Assembly (NCBI GenBank): GCA_036824505.1
Contig: DAITAA010000005.1
Coordinates: forward strand, 62,001-126,000
Direction: 5' to 3'
DNA length: 64,000 nt
DNA from: SCUD01 sp036824505
Lineage (GTDB): Bacteria; Pseudomonadota; Gammaproteobacteria; Steroidobacterales; Steroidobacteraceae
The notes beneath the pieces were generated by a model. That model saw only the letters and a list, made by a program, of their open reading frames with translations. It had not been told where the DNA came from and ran no database searches. This document shows positions 1 to 9,317 of this stretch, piece after piece (position 1 is the stretch's first letter; every line of letters begins with the position of its first letter). The position numbers and the translations under genes are program-made.

Positions 1-89
1 CCTGAAAATTGCGCGGAGGCTGTGTTTTCGGTGTTTTTGGCATGCGATTGCGGTGCAGCAGGGGGCCGCCAAGTATAGCGGCGACCCGT

Positions 90-797
90 TCAGCCCGCGG
101 CGCTTCGGGCGGCGCGGGCTGCGAGCAGAGGGCGGATTTCGGCATCGGTCAGGTCGCGCCAGTGCCCTGGCGCCAGCGTCCCGAGTCGAATGTGCATGAT
201 GCGCACGCGTTGCAGGCGCTGCACGCGGAAGCCGAGCGCCGAGCACATGCGGCGGATCTGGCGGTTGAGCCCCTGCGTCAGCACGACGCGAAACGTGTCG
301 GGACCAGTCTTGGTCACGACGCAGGGCTTCGTCTTCACGCCGCCGATCTTCACGCCGGCAGCCATCATGGCGAGAAATGTCGGCGTGACCGGGCGCTCGA
401 CCTTGACCAGATATTCCTTCTCGTGGCCATGTTCGACGCGCAGGATTTCGTTGACGATGTCGCCGTTGTTCGTCAGCAGGATCAGGCCCTCGGAATCCTT
501 GTCGAGACGGCCGATCGGGAATATGCGTTCGCGGTGTCCGATGAAATCCAGGATGTTGCCCGCCACGTCGCGCTCGGTCGTGCAGGTGATGCCCCGCGGT
601 TTGTTGAAGGCGATGTAAACATCGCGGCGACGCGCCGATAGTGGCTGGCCGTCCAACTCCACGACGTCGCCCGCGCTCACTTGCGTGCCGAGCACGGCCT
701 GCTTTCCGTTGACCGTCACGCGTCCGGCGCTGATCCAGGCATCGGCCTCGCGTCGCGAGCAGGCCCCGGACTCACTGATGAATTTATTGAGGCGCAT
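90..797 (-). CDS. rluF: 23S rRNA pseudouridine(2604) synthase RluF
   Basis: Predicted to isomerise a uridine of the 23S rRNA peptidyl-transferase region (U2604 in E. coli). An S4 RNA-binding domain occupies about residues 1-60 (starting MRLNKFISESGACSRREAD). The RluB/E/F catalytic block GRLDKDSEGL follows, with the probable catalytic Asp at residue 99, and then the LTQGLNRQIRRMC motif of the RluF branch. I start it at the ATG at 797, where RluF homologues begin. The frame is open 27 codons further upstream, but that stretch would run into the NtrC-type site of the divergent glnA promoter and has no S4 homology. The protein is 235 aa and lacks the basic C-terminal tail of the E. coli enzyme. 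RluF fits better than RluB because of the NHEKEYLV-like and GLNRQIRRM context. Confidence 0.9.
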   Translation of the reverse strand: MRLNKFISESGACSRREADAWISAGRVTVNGKQAVLGTQVSAGDVVELDGQPLSARRRDVYIAFNKPRGITCTTERDVAGNILDFIGHRERIFPIGRLDKDSEGLILLTNNGDIVNEILRVEHGHEKEYLVKVERPVTPTFLAMMAAGVKIGGVKTKPCVVTKTGPDTFRVVLTQGLNRQIRRMCSALGFRVQRLQRVRIMHIRLGTLAPGHWRDLTDAEIRPLLAARAARSAAG

Positions 798-847
798 CGG
801 CCGGCGATTGTGGCGATCACGCGCCGGCGGCGGGAAGATTTCGGGTC

Positions 848-862
848 GCACCGTTTTTGTGC
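848..862. promoter_or_regulatory. Distal NtrC-type enhancer site upstream of glnA
   Basis: The sequence GCACCGTTTTTGTGC matches the NtrC half-site pattern GCAC-N7-GTGC exactly. Its centre (855) lies about 139 bp upstream of the start point predicted from the sigma-54 promoter at 968-983. In E. coli glnA the strong NtrC sites are at about -140 and -108. The role is inferred; no binding data exist. Confidence 0.65.
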
Positions 863-878
863 TGAGCCTCCATCTCAT

Positions 879-893
879 GCCCTATAATCGTGC
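879..893. promoter_or_regulatory. Proximal NtrC-type enhancer site upstream of glnA
   Basis: GCCCTATAATCGTGC matches GCAC-N7-GTGC with one mismatch. The flanking T and A extend the match to the TGCAC/GTGCA form. The centre (886) is 31 bp from the distal site and about -108 from the predicted sigma-54 start, the same helical phase as in enteric glnA. It contains TATAAT (883-888), so NtrC bound here could also block a sigma-70 promoter, as at E. coli glnAp1. No convincing -35 box was found for that hexamer. Confidence 0.55.
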
Positions 894-967
894 ATACGCG
901 ATAAAAGGCCTCCCTCGCTTAGGTCATAAGTGTATGATTAAAAAAGATTTAACTACTTGATTCAATC

Positions 968-983
968 TGGCACGCGATTTGCA
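968..983 (+). promoter_or_regulatory. Sigma-54 (RpoN) promoter of glnA
   Basis: TGGCACGCGATTTGCA matches the -24/-12 consensus TGGCACG-N4-TTGCA at every specified position. The GG and GC dinucleotides are 10 bases apart, as RpoN requires. The predicted start point is near 994, about 40 bases before the glnA ATG. The upstream NtrC-type sites and the ntrBC genes downstream support nitrogen control. Confidence 0.9.
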
Positions 984-1033
984 CCATGACAGGGATCGCG
1001 AGCTAACGCCGCCCAATTCTGTGGAGACGATCC

Positions 1034-2440
1034 ATGACTCCCGCCGACGTCGTCAAGTTCATCAAGGAAAAAGAAGCGAGCTACTGCGACCTGCGTTTCA
1101 CGGACACACGAGGCAAGGAACAGCACGTGACGATCCCGACGCGCATGGTCGACGAGGATTTCTTCGTCGACGGCAAGATGTTCGATGGCTCGTCGATCGC
1201 CGGCTGGAAGGGCATCAACGAGTCGGACATGATCCTGATGCCGGATCCATCGACCGCGAAGATCGATCCGTTCTTCGAAGAGACGACGCTGCTCTTGCGC
1301 TGCGATGTCATCGAGCCGATGACGATGCAGGGCTACAGCCGCGACCCGCGCTCGCTGGCGCGCCGCGCCGAGGCGTACCTGAAGTCCACCGGCATCGCGG
1401 ACACGGCATTGTTCGGGCCCGAGAACGAATTTTTCATCTTCGACAGCGCGCGCTGGACCAACGAGATCAACGGCTGCAGTTATCACATCGATTCCGTGCA
1501 GGGGGCCTGGAATTCGGGCTCCAGCGACGGCGCCAACATGGGTCACCGCCCCGGCGTCAAAGGCGGCTACTTCCCGGTGCCGCCCGTCGATCGCTTTCAG
1601 GACCTGCGCACCGCGATGTGCCAGGCCTGTGAAGAGCTCGGCCTCAAGGTCGAGGTGCATCACCACGAGGTCGGCACCGGCGGCCAGGGCGAGATCAATG
1701 TCTCGGCGAACACGCTGATGAAGAAGGGCGATGAGGTTCAGCTGCTGAAATACGCGCTGTGGAATGTCGCGCATGGCTACGGCAAGACGCTGACCTTCAT
1801 GCCGAAGCCGCTGGTCGGCGACAACGGCAGTGGCATGCACGTGCACCAGTCGCTTCAGAAAGACGGCAAGGCGCTGTTCGCCGGCGACCGCTATGCGGGG
1901 CTCTCCGACATCGCGCTCTATTACATCGGCGGCATCATCAAGCACGCGCGCGCGATCAACGCATTCACGAACCCCGGCACCAACAGTTACAAGCGGCTGG
2001 TACCGGGTTTCGAGGCGCCGGTGATGCTCGCGTATTCGGCGCGCAACCGCTCGGCCTCGATCCGCATTCCGTGGGTGTCGAACCCGAAGGGTCGCCGCAT
2101 CGAAGTGCGTTTCCCGGATTCGACTGCGAATCCGTACTTTGCATTTGCGTCCATGCTGATGGCGGGACTCGACGGCATCCAGAACAAGATCCATCCGGGC
2201 GAAGCTTCGGACAAGGATCTTTATGACCTGCCGCCCGAGGAGGCGAAGAACATCCCCGAAGTCTGCCATTCGCTGGACATGGCGCTCGAGCATCTCGACC
2301 GGGACCGCGAATTCCTGAAGCGGGGCGGCGTGTTCTCCGACGACCTGATCGACGCCTACATCGGCCTCAAGCAGGTGGAAGTCACGCGCTTCCGGATGTC
2401 GACGCATCCGGTCGAGTTCGACATGTATTACAGCCTCTGA
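1034..2440 (+). CDS. glnA: Type I glutamine synthetase GlnA
   Basis: Makes glutamine from glutamate, ammonia and ATP; cytoplasmic dodecamer and main ammonia-assimilation enzyme. At 468 aa it has the length of GS I-beta. Visible family signatures are DGSSIAGWKGINESDM near residue 52, the GPENEFF metal-binding segment, VEVHHHEVGTGGQGEI, and the adenylylation loop DLYDLPPEEAK with the modified Tyr at residue 397. GlnE-type covalent control is therefore expected. The ATG at 1034 is preceded by a GGAGA ribosome site. Expression should be NtrC/sigma-54 dependent from the promoter at 968-983. It leads the block glnA–DUF4124–ntrB–ntrC. Confidence 0.98.
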   Translation: MTPADVVKFIKEKEASYCDLRFTDTRGKEQHVTIPTRMVDEDFFVDGKMFDGSSIAGWKGINESDMILMPDPSTAKIDPFFEETTLLLRCDVIEPMTMQGYSRDPRSLARRAEAYLKSTGIADTALFGPENEFFIFDSARWTNEINGCSYHIDSVQGAWNSGSSDGANMGHRPGVKGGYFPVPPVDRFQDLRTAMCQACEELGLKVEVHHHEVGTGGQGEINVSANTLMKKGDEVQLLKYALWNVAHGYGKTLTFMPKPLVGDNGSGMHVHQSLQKDGKALFAGDRYAGLSDIALYYIGGIIKHARAINAFTNPGTNSYKRLVPGFEAPVMLAYSARNRSASIRIPWVSNPKGRRIEVRFPDSTANPYFAFASMLMAGLDGIQNKIHPGEASDKDLYDLPPEEAKNIPEVCHSLDMALEHLDRDREFLKRGGVFSDDLIDAYIGLKQVEVTRFRMSTHPVEFDMYYSL

Positions 2441-2460
2441 AGCGTACGGCCCCTGAGGCA

Positions 2461-2493
2461 GGGACGGTGTTCACAGAATGCCGTCCCGCTTTT
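2461..2493 (+). terminator. Probable terminator or attenuator after glnA
   Basis: Inverted repeat GGGACGG / CCGTCCC (2461-2467 and 2481-2487, 13-base loop) followed by GCTTTT. It would trim most glnA transcripts before the low-level DUF4124–ntrBC genes. The short U-run makes partial read-through likely. Confidence 0.55.
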
Positions 2494-2527
2494 GTCAGTC
2501 TGGCAAGGGAAGGGCTATGCTGTCCTC

Positions 2528-3100
2528 ATGCGCATAACCCTGATTCTCGCCGGATTGATGTTGTCCCTGGCGGCCGCGCCCCAGGAGATTTACCGGTGGG
2601 TGGACAAGGATGGTGTCGTCCATTACGCGGACCAGCCCGGCGCCGCCAATGCCGAGCGGGTGGAGATTGCGAACTCCAACGAATACCAGGCGATGCCGTC
2701 GGAATCCGTGGATGTCGCAAACGACAACCAGCCGGAGGCCCGGCAGGCCTACGATTCGCTGACCATCACGCAGCCGACCCCCGATCAGGTGTTCTTCGGC
2801 GCGGATGCGGTTGTCACCGCCAGCGCCGAAGTGGGCGGCACGCTTGCGCCCGATCACACGCTGGTTTTCTTCGTGGATGGCAAGCGCGTGCCGGCATCAG
2901 ACGATGGGACAGCCCAGATTTCGAACCTGGAGCGCGGCATGCATTACCTGCGTGCAAGCGTGCTCGATCAGAATGGTGCCCCGTTGATTTCGAGCCAGCA
3001 GGTCACGTTTCACGTGCGACAGCCTTCGATCAACAGCCCGCAAAGCCCGCAGGCTCCGCCGCCGCCGAAGCCCGTACCGAAGCCCAAGCCGGCGAGCTGA
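2528..3100 (+). CDS. DUF4124 domain envelope protein between glnA and ntrB
   Basis: A 190-aa exported protein of unknown function. The N-terminus (MRITLILAGLMLSLAAAPQ) is a signal peptide. Next comes the DUF4124 core EIYRWVDKDGVVHYADQP at about residues 19-40. A beta-rich region around residues 80-160 looks Ig-like and carries the FVDGKRVP segment. The tail is Pro/Lys-rich (PPPPKPVPKPKP). I use the internal ATG at 2528 because it puts the signal peptide at the N-terminus; the frame is open to 2492. A DUF4124 gene between glnA and ntrB is a common gammaproteobacterial arrangement, but no role in nitrogen control is established. Confidence 0.85.
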   Translation: MRITLILAGLMLSLAAAPQEIYRWVDKDGVVHYADQPGAANAERVEIANSNEYQAMPSESVDVANDNQPEARQAYDSLTITQPTPDQVFFGADAVVTASAEVGGTLAPDHTLVFFVDGKRVPASDDGTAQISNLERGMHYLRASVLDQNGAPLISSQQVTFHVRQPSINSPQSPQAPPPPKPVPKPKPAS

Positions 3101-3133
3101 TTTCCGGCCCACCGCTGTTCGCGGAGTCACGCC

Positions 3134-4205
3134 ATGGCGCGTGAATCCCCGGCGACCCCCCCTGACTTCGACTCCAGCGCACTGCTCGACATGCTGGCGA
3201 CGGCAATCCTCGTCATCGACACGGACGGCCTCGTCCGCCATATCAATTCCGCGGCCGGTGACCTGCTGGCAATCGGCAGCGGCGCGGCGCGTGGCCGGCG
3301 CCTTGCCTCGCTGCTCGTCGATGGTGCGCAGATCGCGGCGCTGATCCTGCGCAGCCGCGCGAGCGGCGAGCCGCTCGCCATGCGCGGCTTCGAGCTCACA
3401 CCGGCAGCGCGCAGCGAAGCGCACTACCAGGTGGACATCAGGTTTACGCCGATTGCCGCAGGCAATGTGCTGGTGGAAATCACTGATACCACGGGTCTGA
3501 GCCGCATCACGCGAGATACCGCCTTACTTGCACAGCAGGGCGGCAGCCGCGTAATGGCACGACAGCTCGCCCACGAGATCAAGAATCCGCTCGGCGGACT
3601 GCGTGGCGCAGCGCAGTTGCTGGAACGCGAGCTGCCGAATGAAGAGTTGAAGGAATACACGCGCGTCATCATTGGTGAAGCCGATCGGCTCTGCGCATTG
3701 GTGGACAGCCTGCTCGGTCCCGCGCGCGCGATCCGGCGCGAACCGATCAACGTCCACGAGTTGATCGATCACGTATACCGGCTGGCGCGCGCCGAGGCAC
3801 CGAGCGGCGTCGTGATAGAGCGCGACTACGATCCAAGCCTGCCGCCGCTCTCGCTGGATCGCGATCTGATGGTGCAGGCGATGCTGAACCTGGCGCGAAA
3901 CGCCGTGCAGGCGCTAGGCGATCGTGGTGCGCTGACGATGCGCAGCCGCGCATTGACGCACGCGACCATCGGCGCCGAACGACACCGCGTGGTTGCCTCA
4001 CTGCAATTCGAGGACAACGGGCCGGGCGTGCCGGCGGAATTGGGCGAGACGATCTTCTATCCGCTGGTGACGGCGCGCGCGGGCGGCACGGGACTGGGCC
4101 TTGCCGTTGCGCAGGATATCGCGACGCGCCACGGCGGAATCATTGAGTTCGACAGCCGTCCGGGACGCACCGTGTTCTCGCTGCTGCTGCCGATGGAGGA
4201 GAGCC

Positions 4206-4222
<17 letters not shown>
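3134..4222 (+). CDS. ntrB: Nitrogen regulation sensor kinase NtrB (GlnL)
   Basis: Cytoplasmic histidine kinase/phosphatase of the NtrBC pair; phosphorylates NtrC under nitrogen limitation and is normally controlled by PII. It is 362 aa without membrane segments. A PAS domain spans about residues 15-125. The dimerisation/phosphoacceptor box LAHEIKNPLGGLRGA has its His at 147. HATPase motifs follow: N-box LNLARNAVQAL near 250, G1 DNGPGVP, and G2 GGTGLGLAVA. The ATG at 3134 has GGAG at 3123-3126. Its 3' end overlaps ntrC by 17 bases, so the two are likely translationally coupled. Confidence 0.95.
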
Positions 4223-5603
<1,381 letters not shown>

Positions 5604-5667
5604 AAGACGGCTGCGCTGGATGCGGTCAGCGGGCCCTGACGCCAAGCGAGACATTCTTGTCACTGCG

Positions 5668-5697
5668 GAGCCCGGCCTTGCGCCGGGCTCTTTTTTT
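5668..5697 (+). terminator. Rho-independent terminator after ntrC
   Basis: A 9-bp GC-rich stem (GAGCCCGGC / GCCGGGCTC) with a 5-base CTTGC loop, overlapping a run of seven T (5691-5697). A classical terminator ending the glnA–ntrC block, placed before the convergent dihydroorotate dehydrogenase-like gene. Confidence 0.9.
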
Positions 5698-5713
5698 CCG
5701 TGGTACGCGCGAG

Positions 5714-6682
5714 CTAGCCGCAGTCCCCCGCCGTGCCCGCGACCAGCGAGCCGGTCAGCTCGACGACTGATTTCATTCCCGCATGCCGCAGGTAACTGGC
5801 AATTCCCGTGTTGATCTTCGGGCACAGCAGCGGGTCGTAGAAGAGCCCCGTGCCGACGCCGACCGTGGTCGCGCCGGCGATCAGGAACTCGAGGGCGTCA
5901 TTGGCGCTTTCGATCCCGCCCTGGCCGATGATCGGCACGCGGTGTGGCCTGGCAACTTCATAGACCTGGCGCACCTTCAATAGCGCGATCGGCTTGATCG
6001 CCGGTCCCGATACGCCGCCCTGCACATTGCCGATCACGGGCCGGCGGGTCTTCAGGTCCACCGCCATGCCCGAGATCGTGTTGATGACCGCGAACCCGTC
6101 GCTGCCCGCTTCGATGCACAGGCGCGCGTTTTCCTGGATGTCGGTCTGGTTCGGCGAGAGCTTGGTGATCAGCGGCTTCTTCGTGACCTTGCGGCAGGCC
6201 GCCACGACCCGCGCGCTCATCTCGGGGTAATTGCCGAACTGCACGCCGCCTTCCTTGACGTTCGGGCAGGAGATGTTGATCTCCATCGCGTCGATGGGCG
6301 AGTCGTCGAAACGCCGAGTGACTTCCGCGTACTCGTCTATCGTCGAGCCGCAGACGTTGGCGATGAATCGTGTCTCGCTGAAGTCGAGCGTCGGCAGGAT
6401 ATTCTTCACGACGTGGTCCACGCCAGGGTTCTGCAGGCCGATCGCATTGATCATGCCCATTGGTGTCTCGGTGACGCGATGCAGCGGATTGCCGAGTCGC
6501 GGTTTCAGTGTCGTACCCTTTAGCACGATCGCCCCGGCGTCGCGGTTCGAAAACCCCTCGACGCGCGTGTACTCCTCGCCAAAACCGACACAGCCGGAAA
6601 GCAGCACGATCGGCGAGGCGAATTTCAGTCCGCAGAACTCGAGCGCGAGCGACGGATCCGGGCGGGAAGCGATGGCGGTCAC
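5714..6682 (-). CDS. Dihydroorotate dehydrogenase family protein (class 1B-like)
   Basis: FMN-dependent TIM-barrel oxidoreductase of 322 aa. The active-site loop INISCPNVKEGG carries the catalytic Cys of class 1 enzymes and is closest to the NAD-linked class 1B (PyrDB) form. FMN-binding elements are visible: N-terminal FASPIVLLSGCVGFGEEY, IIGQGGIESANDALEFLIAGA, and VGVGTGLFYDP. The start is GTG at 6682; no better ATG precedes the conserved region. Class 1B enzymes normally need the PyrK iron-sulfur subunit, and no pyrK or other pyrimidine gene is nearby. The physiological substrate, orotate or another dihydropyrimidine, is therefore open. It is divergent from trmL across a 53-base gap. Confidence 0.75.
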   Translation of the reverse strand: MTAIASRPDPSLALEFCGLKFASPIVLLSGCVGFGEEYTRVEGFSNRDAGAIVLKGTTLKPRLGNPLHRVTETPMGMINAIGLQNPGVDHVVKNILPTLDFSETRFIANVCGSTIDEYAEVTRRFDDSPIDAMEINISCPNVKEGGVQFGNYPEMSARVVAACRKVTKKPLITKLSPNQTDIQENARLCIEAGSDGFAVINTISGMAVDLKTRRPVIGNVQGGVSGPAIKPIALLKVRQVYEVARPHRVPIIGQGGIESANDALEFLIAGATTVGVGTGLFYDPLLCPKINTGIASYLRHAGMKSVVELTGSLVAGTAGDCG

Positions 6683-6735
6683 GGCGAGATTATAGTGGAG
6701 GGGTTCGAGGAAGCCCGCATCAGCAGCCGGACGCC

Positions 6736-7200
6736 ATGTTTCACCTGATCCTGTTCGAGCCGGAAATCCCGCCCAATACCGGCAACATCATCCGGTTGTG
6801 CGCAAACACCGGCGCGACGCTGCATCTGGTGCAGCCGCTCGGATTCTCCCTGGATGATGCCCAGCTGCGACGCGCCGGGCTCGACTATCACGACCTTGCG
6901 CGGGTGCGAGAGCATCGGGATCTGGCCGCGTGCCTGCAACAATTCGAAATTACGCGCGTATTCCCGGTCGAGACGCAGGGAACCAAGTGGCACCATGAGC
7001 AGGCGTATCAGGCTGGCGATGCTTTCCTGTTCGGGCGCGAGACCAGCGGCCTCCCGGCGAGCGCCCTGTCACTATTCCCGGCTGAGCAGGTCATACGGTT
7101 ACCAATGATCCCCGGCAACCGCAGCCTGAATCTCTCAAACGCCGCGGCGATCGTCCTCTACGAAGCCTGGCGCCAGCTCGGTTTTTCCGGCGAGTCGTAG
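6736..7200 (+). CDS. trmL: tRNA (cytidine/uridine-34-2'-O)-methyltransferase TrmL
   Basis: SPOUT-family SAM-dependent enzyme that 2'-O-methylates the wobble base of tRNA-Leu isoacceptors. It is 154 aa, the usual family length. All three SPOUT motifs are present: EIPPNTGNIIRLCANTG near the N-terminus, LFGRETSGLP in the middle, and the knot segment MIPGNRSLNLSNAAAIVLYE near the C-terminus. The ATG at 6736 starts the protein exactly at MFHLILFEPEIPPNTG as in homologues; the frame is open further upstream without homology. It is convergent with the EAL regulator gene. Confidence 0.93.
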   Translation: MFHLILFEPEIPPNTGNIIRLCANTGATLHLVQPLGFSLDDAQLRRAGLDYHDLARVREHRDLAACLQQFEITRVFPVETQGTKWHHEQAYQAGDAFLFGRETSGLPASALSLFPAEQVIRLPMIPGNRSLNLSNAAAIVLYEAWRQLGFSGES

Positions 7201-7217
7201 CGCAGGACCAGCCACAG

Positions 7218-9317
7218 TCAGGCGGCGTTCGAGGAACTGGTGGCGCCGATTGGCGTGGATTCAGCCAGCAGCGCTTCGAGCGAGTTGGTGTCGAGCGGTC
7301 TTGCGAGCAAGAATCCTTGTCCCTCGAGACAACCGTGCCTGCGAAGGAACTCGAGCTGTGCCGGGGTCTCGATGCCTTCGCCGACCGTGCGTAGCTGCAG
7401 AGCGGTTGCAATGCCGAGGATTGCCTGCAGCACACGCTCCGCGCCCTCGTCGGCGGACAGGTCCGATACGAAGGACCTGTCAATCTTCAGGCAATCGACG
7501 GGTAGCCGGCGCAGATAGCCAAGCGATGAGTATCCGGTTCCGAAGTCGTCAAGGGCTATGGATATTCCGAGACTCCTGAGTTCGTGCAGCGCCGCAAGCG
7601 TCTCGCCCGCGGCGTTGATCATCATGGACTCCGTCAGCTCCAGCTCAAGGGCGTTGGCCGGCAGGCCGGAGCAGCGCAGCGCTGCGAGCACGTCCTCTAC
7701 CAGCGTCCGCGGCAGCCGCAATTGATAGGCGGACACGTTGACGGAAATTGTCAGCTGCAGCCCGTACCTGCCGCGCCAGATAGCCGCCTGGCGGCAGGCC
7801 TCATGCAGCACCCAGGATCCGATCGCCATGATGAGCCCGGATTCCTCCGCAATCGGGATGAATTCCGCGGGCGCGACGGATCCCAGTTGGGGATGCTTCC
7901 AGCGCAGAAGCGCTTCGACGCCACGCAAGGCGGGGTTGGCCAAAGCGAACCGGGGCTGGTAGGCGAGGCTCACTTCACCACGCGCCATGGCGCCGTGCAT
8001 CGCCGACTCGAGGTCGATCAGCCGTAGTGCGCGCTGCTGTACCTCCGACGCGAAGAATTCGTGGCGGGATTCCGCGGCCGACATGCCGCGCGCTGCAGTC
8101 GTACGGGCGTTTTCCAGCAGTATGTCCGCGTCCTGGCCGTCCGACGGCCACATGACTATGCCGGTGCTGACGAGGAAATTTGCCGTCCAGCCCTGGCCGG
8201 TGACCGGGACTGCCAACACACGCGCAACATTCTTCGCGGCGCTGGCAGCCAAGGCCGGGGAATTACAACCCGTACGATAAAATGCGAACTCGCCTCCACC
8301 GAGGTGGGCGAAAGCGGTTCCTGCCTCGTTGGAGATGGCATCGCGGATCAGCCTCGAGGTGCTGACAAGCGCCGCATCACAGGCAGCCTGGCCCAGGGAC
8401 TGCTGCAGGCGCTCGAGACCGCGCAGCCGGAAGACGAGGACCCCGAGCGATTCGCTGGGTTTGCGAATCCTGAGCTCACTGGCAAGGGTATCGAGGAACT
8501 GCGCTAGGTTTGGCAGGCCGGTCAACGAGTCGAAGTTTGCCAGGCGGTACACCTCTTGCTGTGCGCGCCGCAATGTCGAGATGTCCTGAACAGCCAGTGT
8601 CAGGGTCGTGGTGCCCGGCGCATCGGTGCCGGGCGTTATGACCCCATTGATGTGCAGGCTTTTCCCCGTTCGCAGTTCAGCCTCGAGCTGGAACGGTGTG
8701 CGTGACTTCTGCCAGCTGCGGAATGCCTCGAGCAATTTGCGTCCATCCCTGGAACGCAATGCGGACGCGAGCTGCCCAAGATGACTGCTGGCGCCGGCCA
8801 GCTCAGGCAGCAGTGAGCGGACCACGCTGGAAACATGCAGCGTGTGCCCGGCGCTGTCCACCTCCCAGTGTCCGACCTGGGCCATCTGCTGCACCATGCG
8901 GAGTCGGCCCCTGCTGACGACCAACGCCTGCCTTGACTGGTACTCGCGCAGCAGGAATCGGACACGCTCGATCAATAATCGGCTGCTGATGCCCTTGCTG
9001 GTGAAGTCCGTGGCGCCGGAATCATAGGCGCGCGTGACCGCGTCGACATCATCGCGACTGGTCATGATAAGAATGGGAACGTTCGCGCCGGCGGGTGTCG
9101 CGCGGATCGCGCGGCAGGCATCGAAGCCGTTCATCTTTGGCATCATCACATCGAGAATCGCGCACTCGGGATTGTGCTCCGCGAAAAGCGCGACCGCGGC
9201 GTCGCCATCCTCGGCGCCCAGCACCTCGAACCCTGCGCTCTCCAGTGCGGCTTGCGCCACGAGCAGCGCAACCGCATCATCGTCGGCAATCAAGACACGA
9301 GGCGTGTGCTGCGTCAT
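7218..9317 (-). CDS. Receiver–degenerate GGDEF–EAL c-di-GMP phosphodiesterase response regulator
   Basis: A 699-aa output protein of a phosphorelay. The receiver domain (about 5-125) has DDD (12-14), phospho-Asp 56 in AILDVMMP and Lys in FTSKG. A PAS-like linker covers about 140-245. The GGDEF domain (about 255-420) is catalytically degenerate, reading GGGEF where GGDEF is expected. The EAL domain (about 435-690) keeps the catalytic set: EALLRW, NVSAYQL, ELTES, LDDFGTGYSS, LKIDRSF, GEGIE and GQGFL. It should therefore hydrolyse c-di-GMP when phosphorylated or dephosphorylated. Its ATG overlaps the stop of the upstream hybrid kinase by 4 bases (ATGA), making that kinase the obvious partner. 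Confidence 0.88.
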   Translation of the reverse strand: MTQHTPRVLIADDDAVALLVAQAALESAGFEVLGAEDGDAAVALFAEHNPECAILDVMMPKMNGFDACRAIRATPAGANVPILIMTSRDDVDAVTRAYDSGATDFTSKGISSRLLIERVRFLLREYQSRQALVVSRGRLRMVQQMAQVGHWEVDSAGHTLHVSSVVRSLLPELAGASSHLGQLASALRSRDGRKLLEAFRSWQKSRTPFQLEAELRTGKSLHINGVITPGTDAPGTTTLTLAVQDISTLRRAQQEVYRLANFDSLTGLPNLAQFLDTLASELRIRKPSESLGVLVFRLRGLERLQQSLGQAACDAALVSTSRLIRDAISNEAGTAFAHLGGGEFAFYRTGCNSPALAASAAKNVARVLAVPVTGQGWTANFLVSTGIVMWPSDGQDADILLENARTTAARGMSAAESRHEFFASEVQQRALRLIDLESAMHGAMARGEVSLAYQPRFALANPALRGVEALLRWKHPQLGSVAPAEFIPIAEESGLIMAIGSWVLHEACRQAAIWRGRYGLQLTISVNVSAYQLRLPRTLVEDVLAALRCSGLPANALELELTESMMINAAGETLAALHELRSLGISIALDDFGTGYSSLGYLRRLPVDCLKIDRSFVSDLSADEGAERVLQAILGIATALQLRTVGEGIETPAQLEFLRRHGCLEGQGFLLARPLDTNSLEALLAESTPIGATSSSNAA

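Noticed and set aside
883..888. TATAAT as a sigma-70 promoter for glnA
   Set aside because: No acceptable -35 hexamer lies 16-18 bases upstream. It is noted only as part of the proximal NtrC-type site.
962..2407. A long open frame on the minus strand opposite glnA
   Set aside because: It is the mirror of strongly biased GC-rich codons in glnA. The translation is rich in Arg, His and Val without any family motif, and no ribosome site precedes it.
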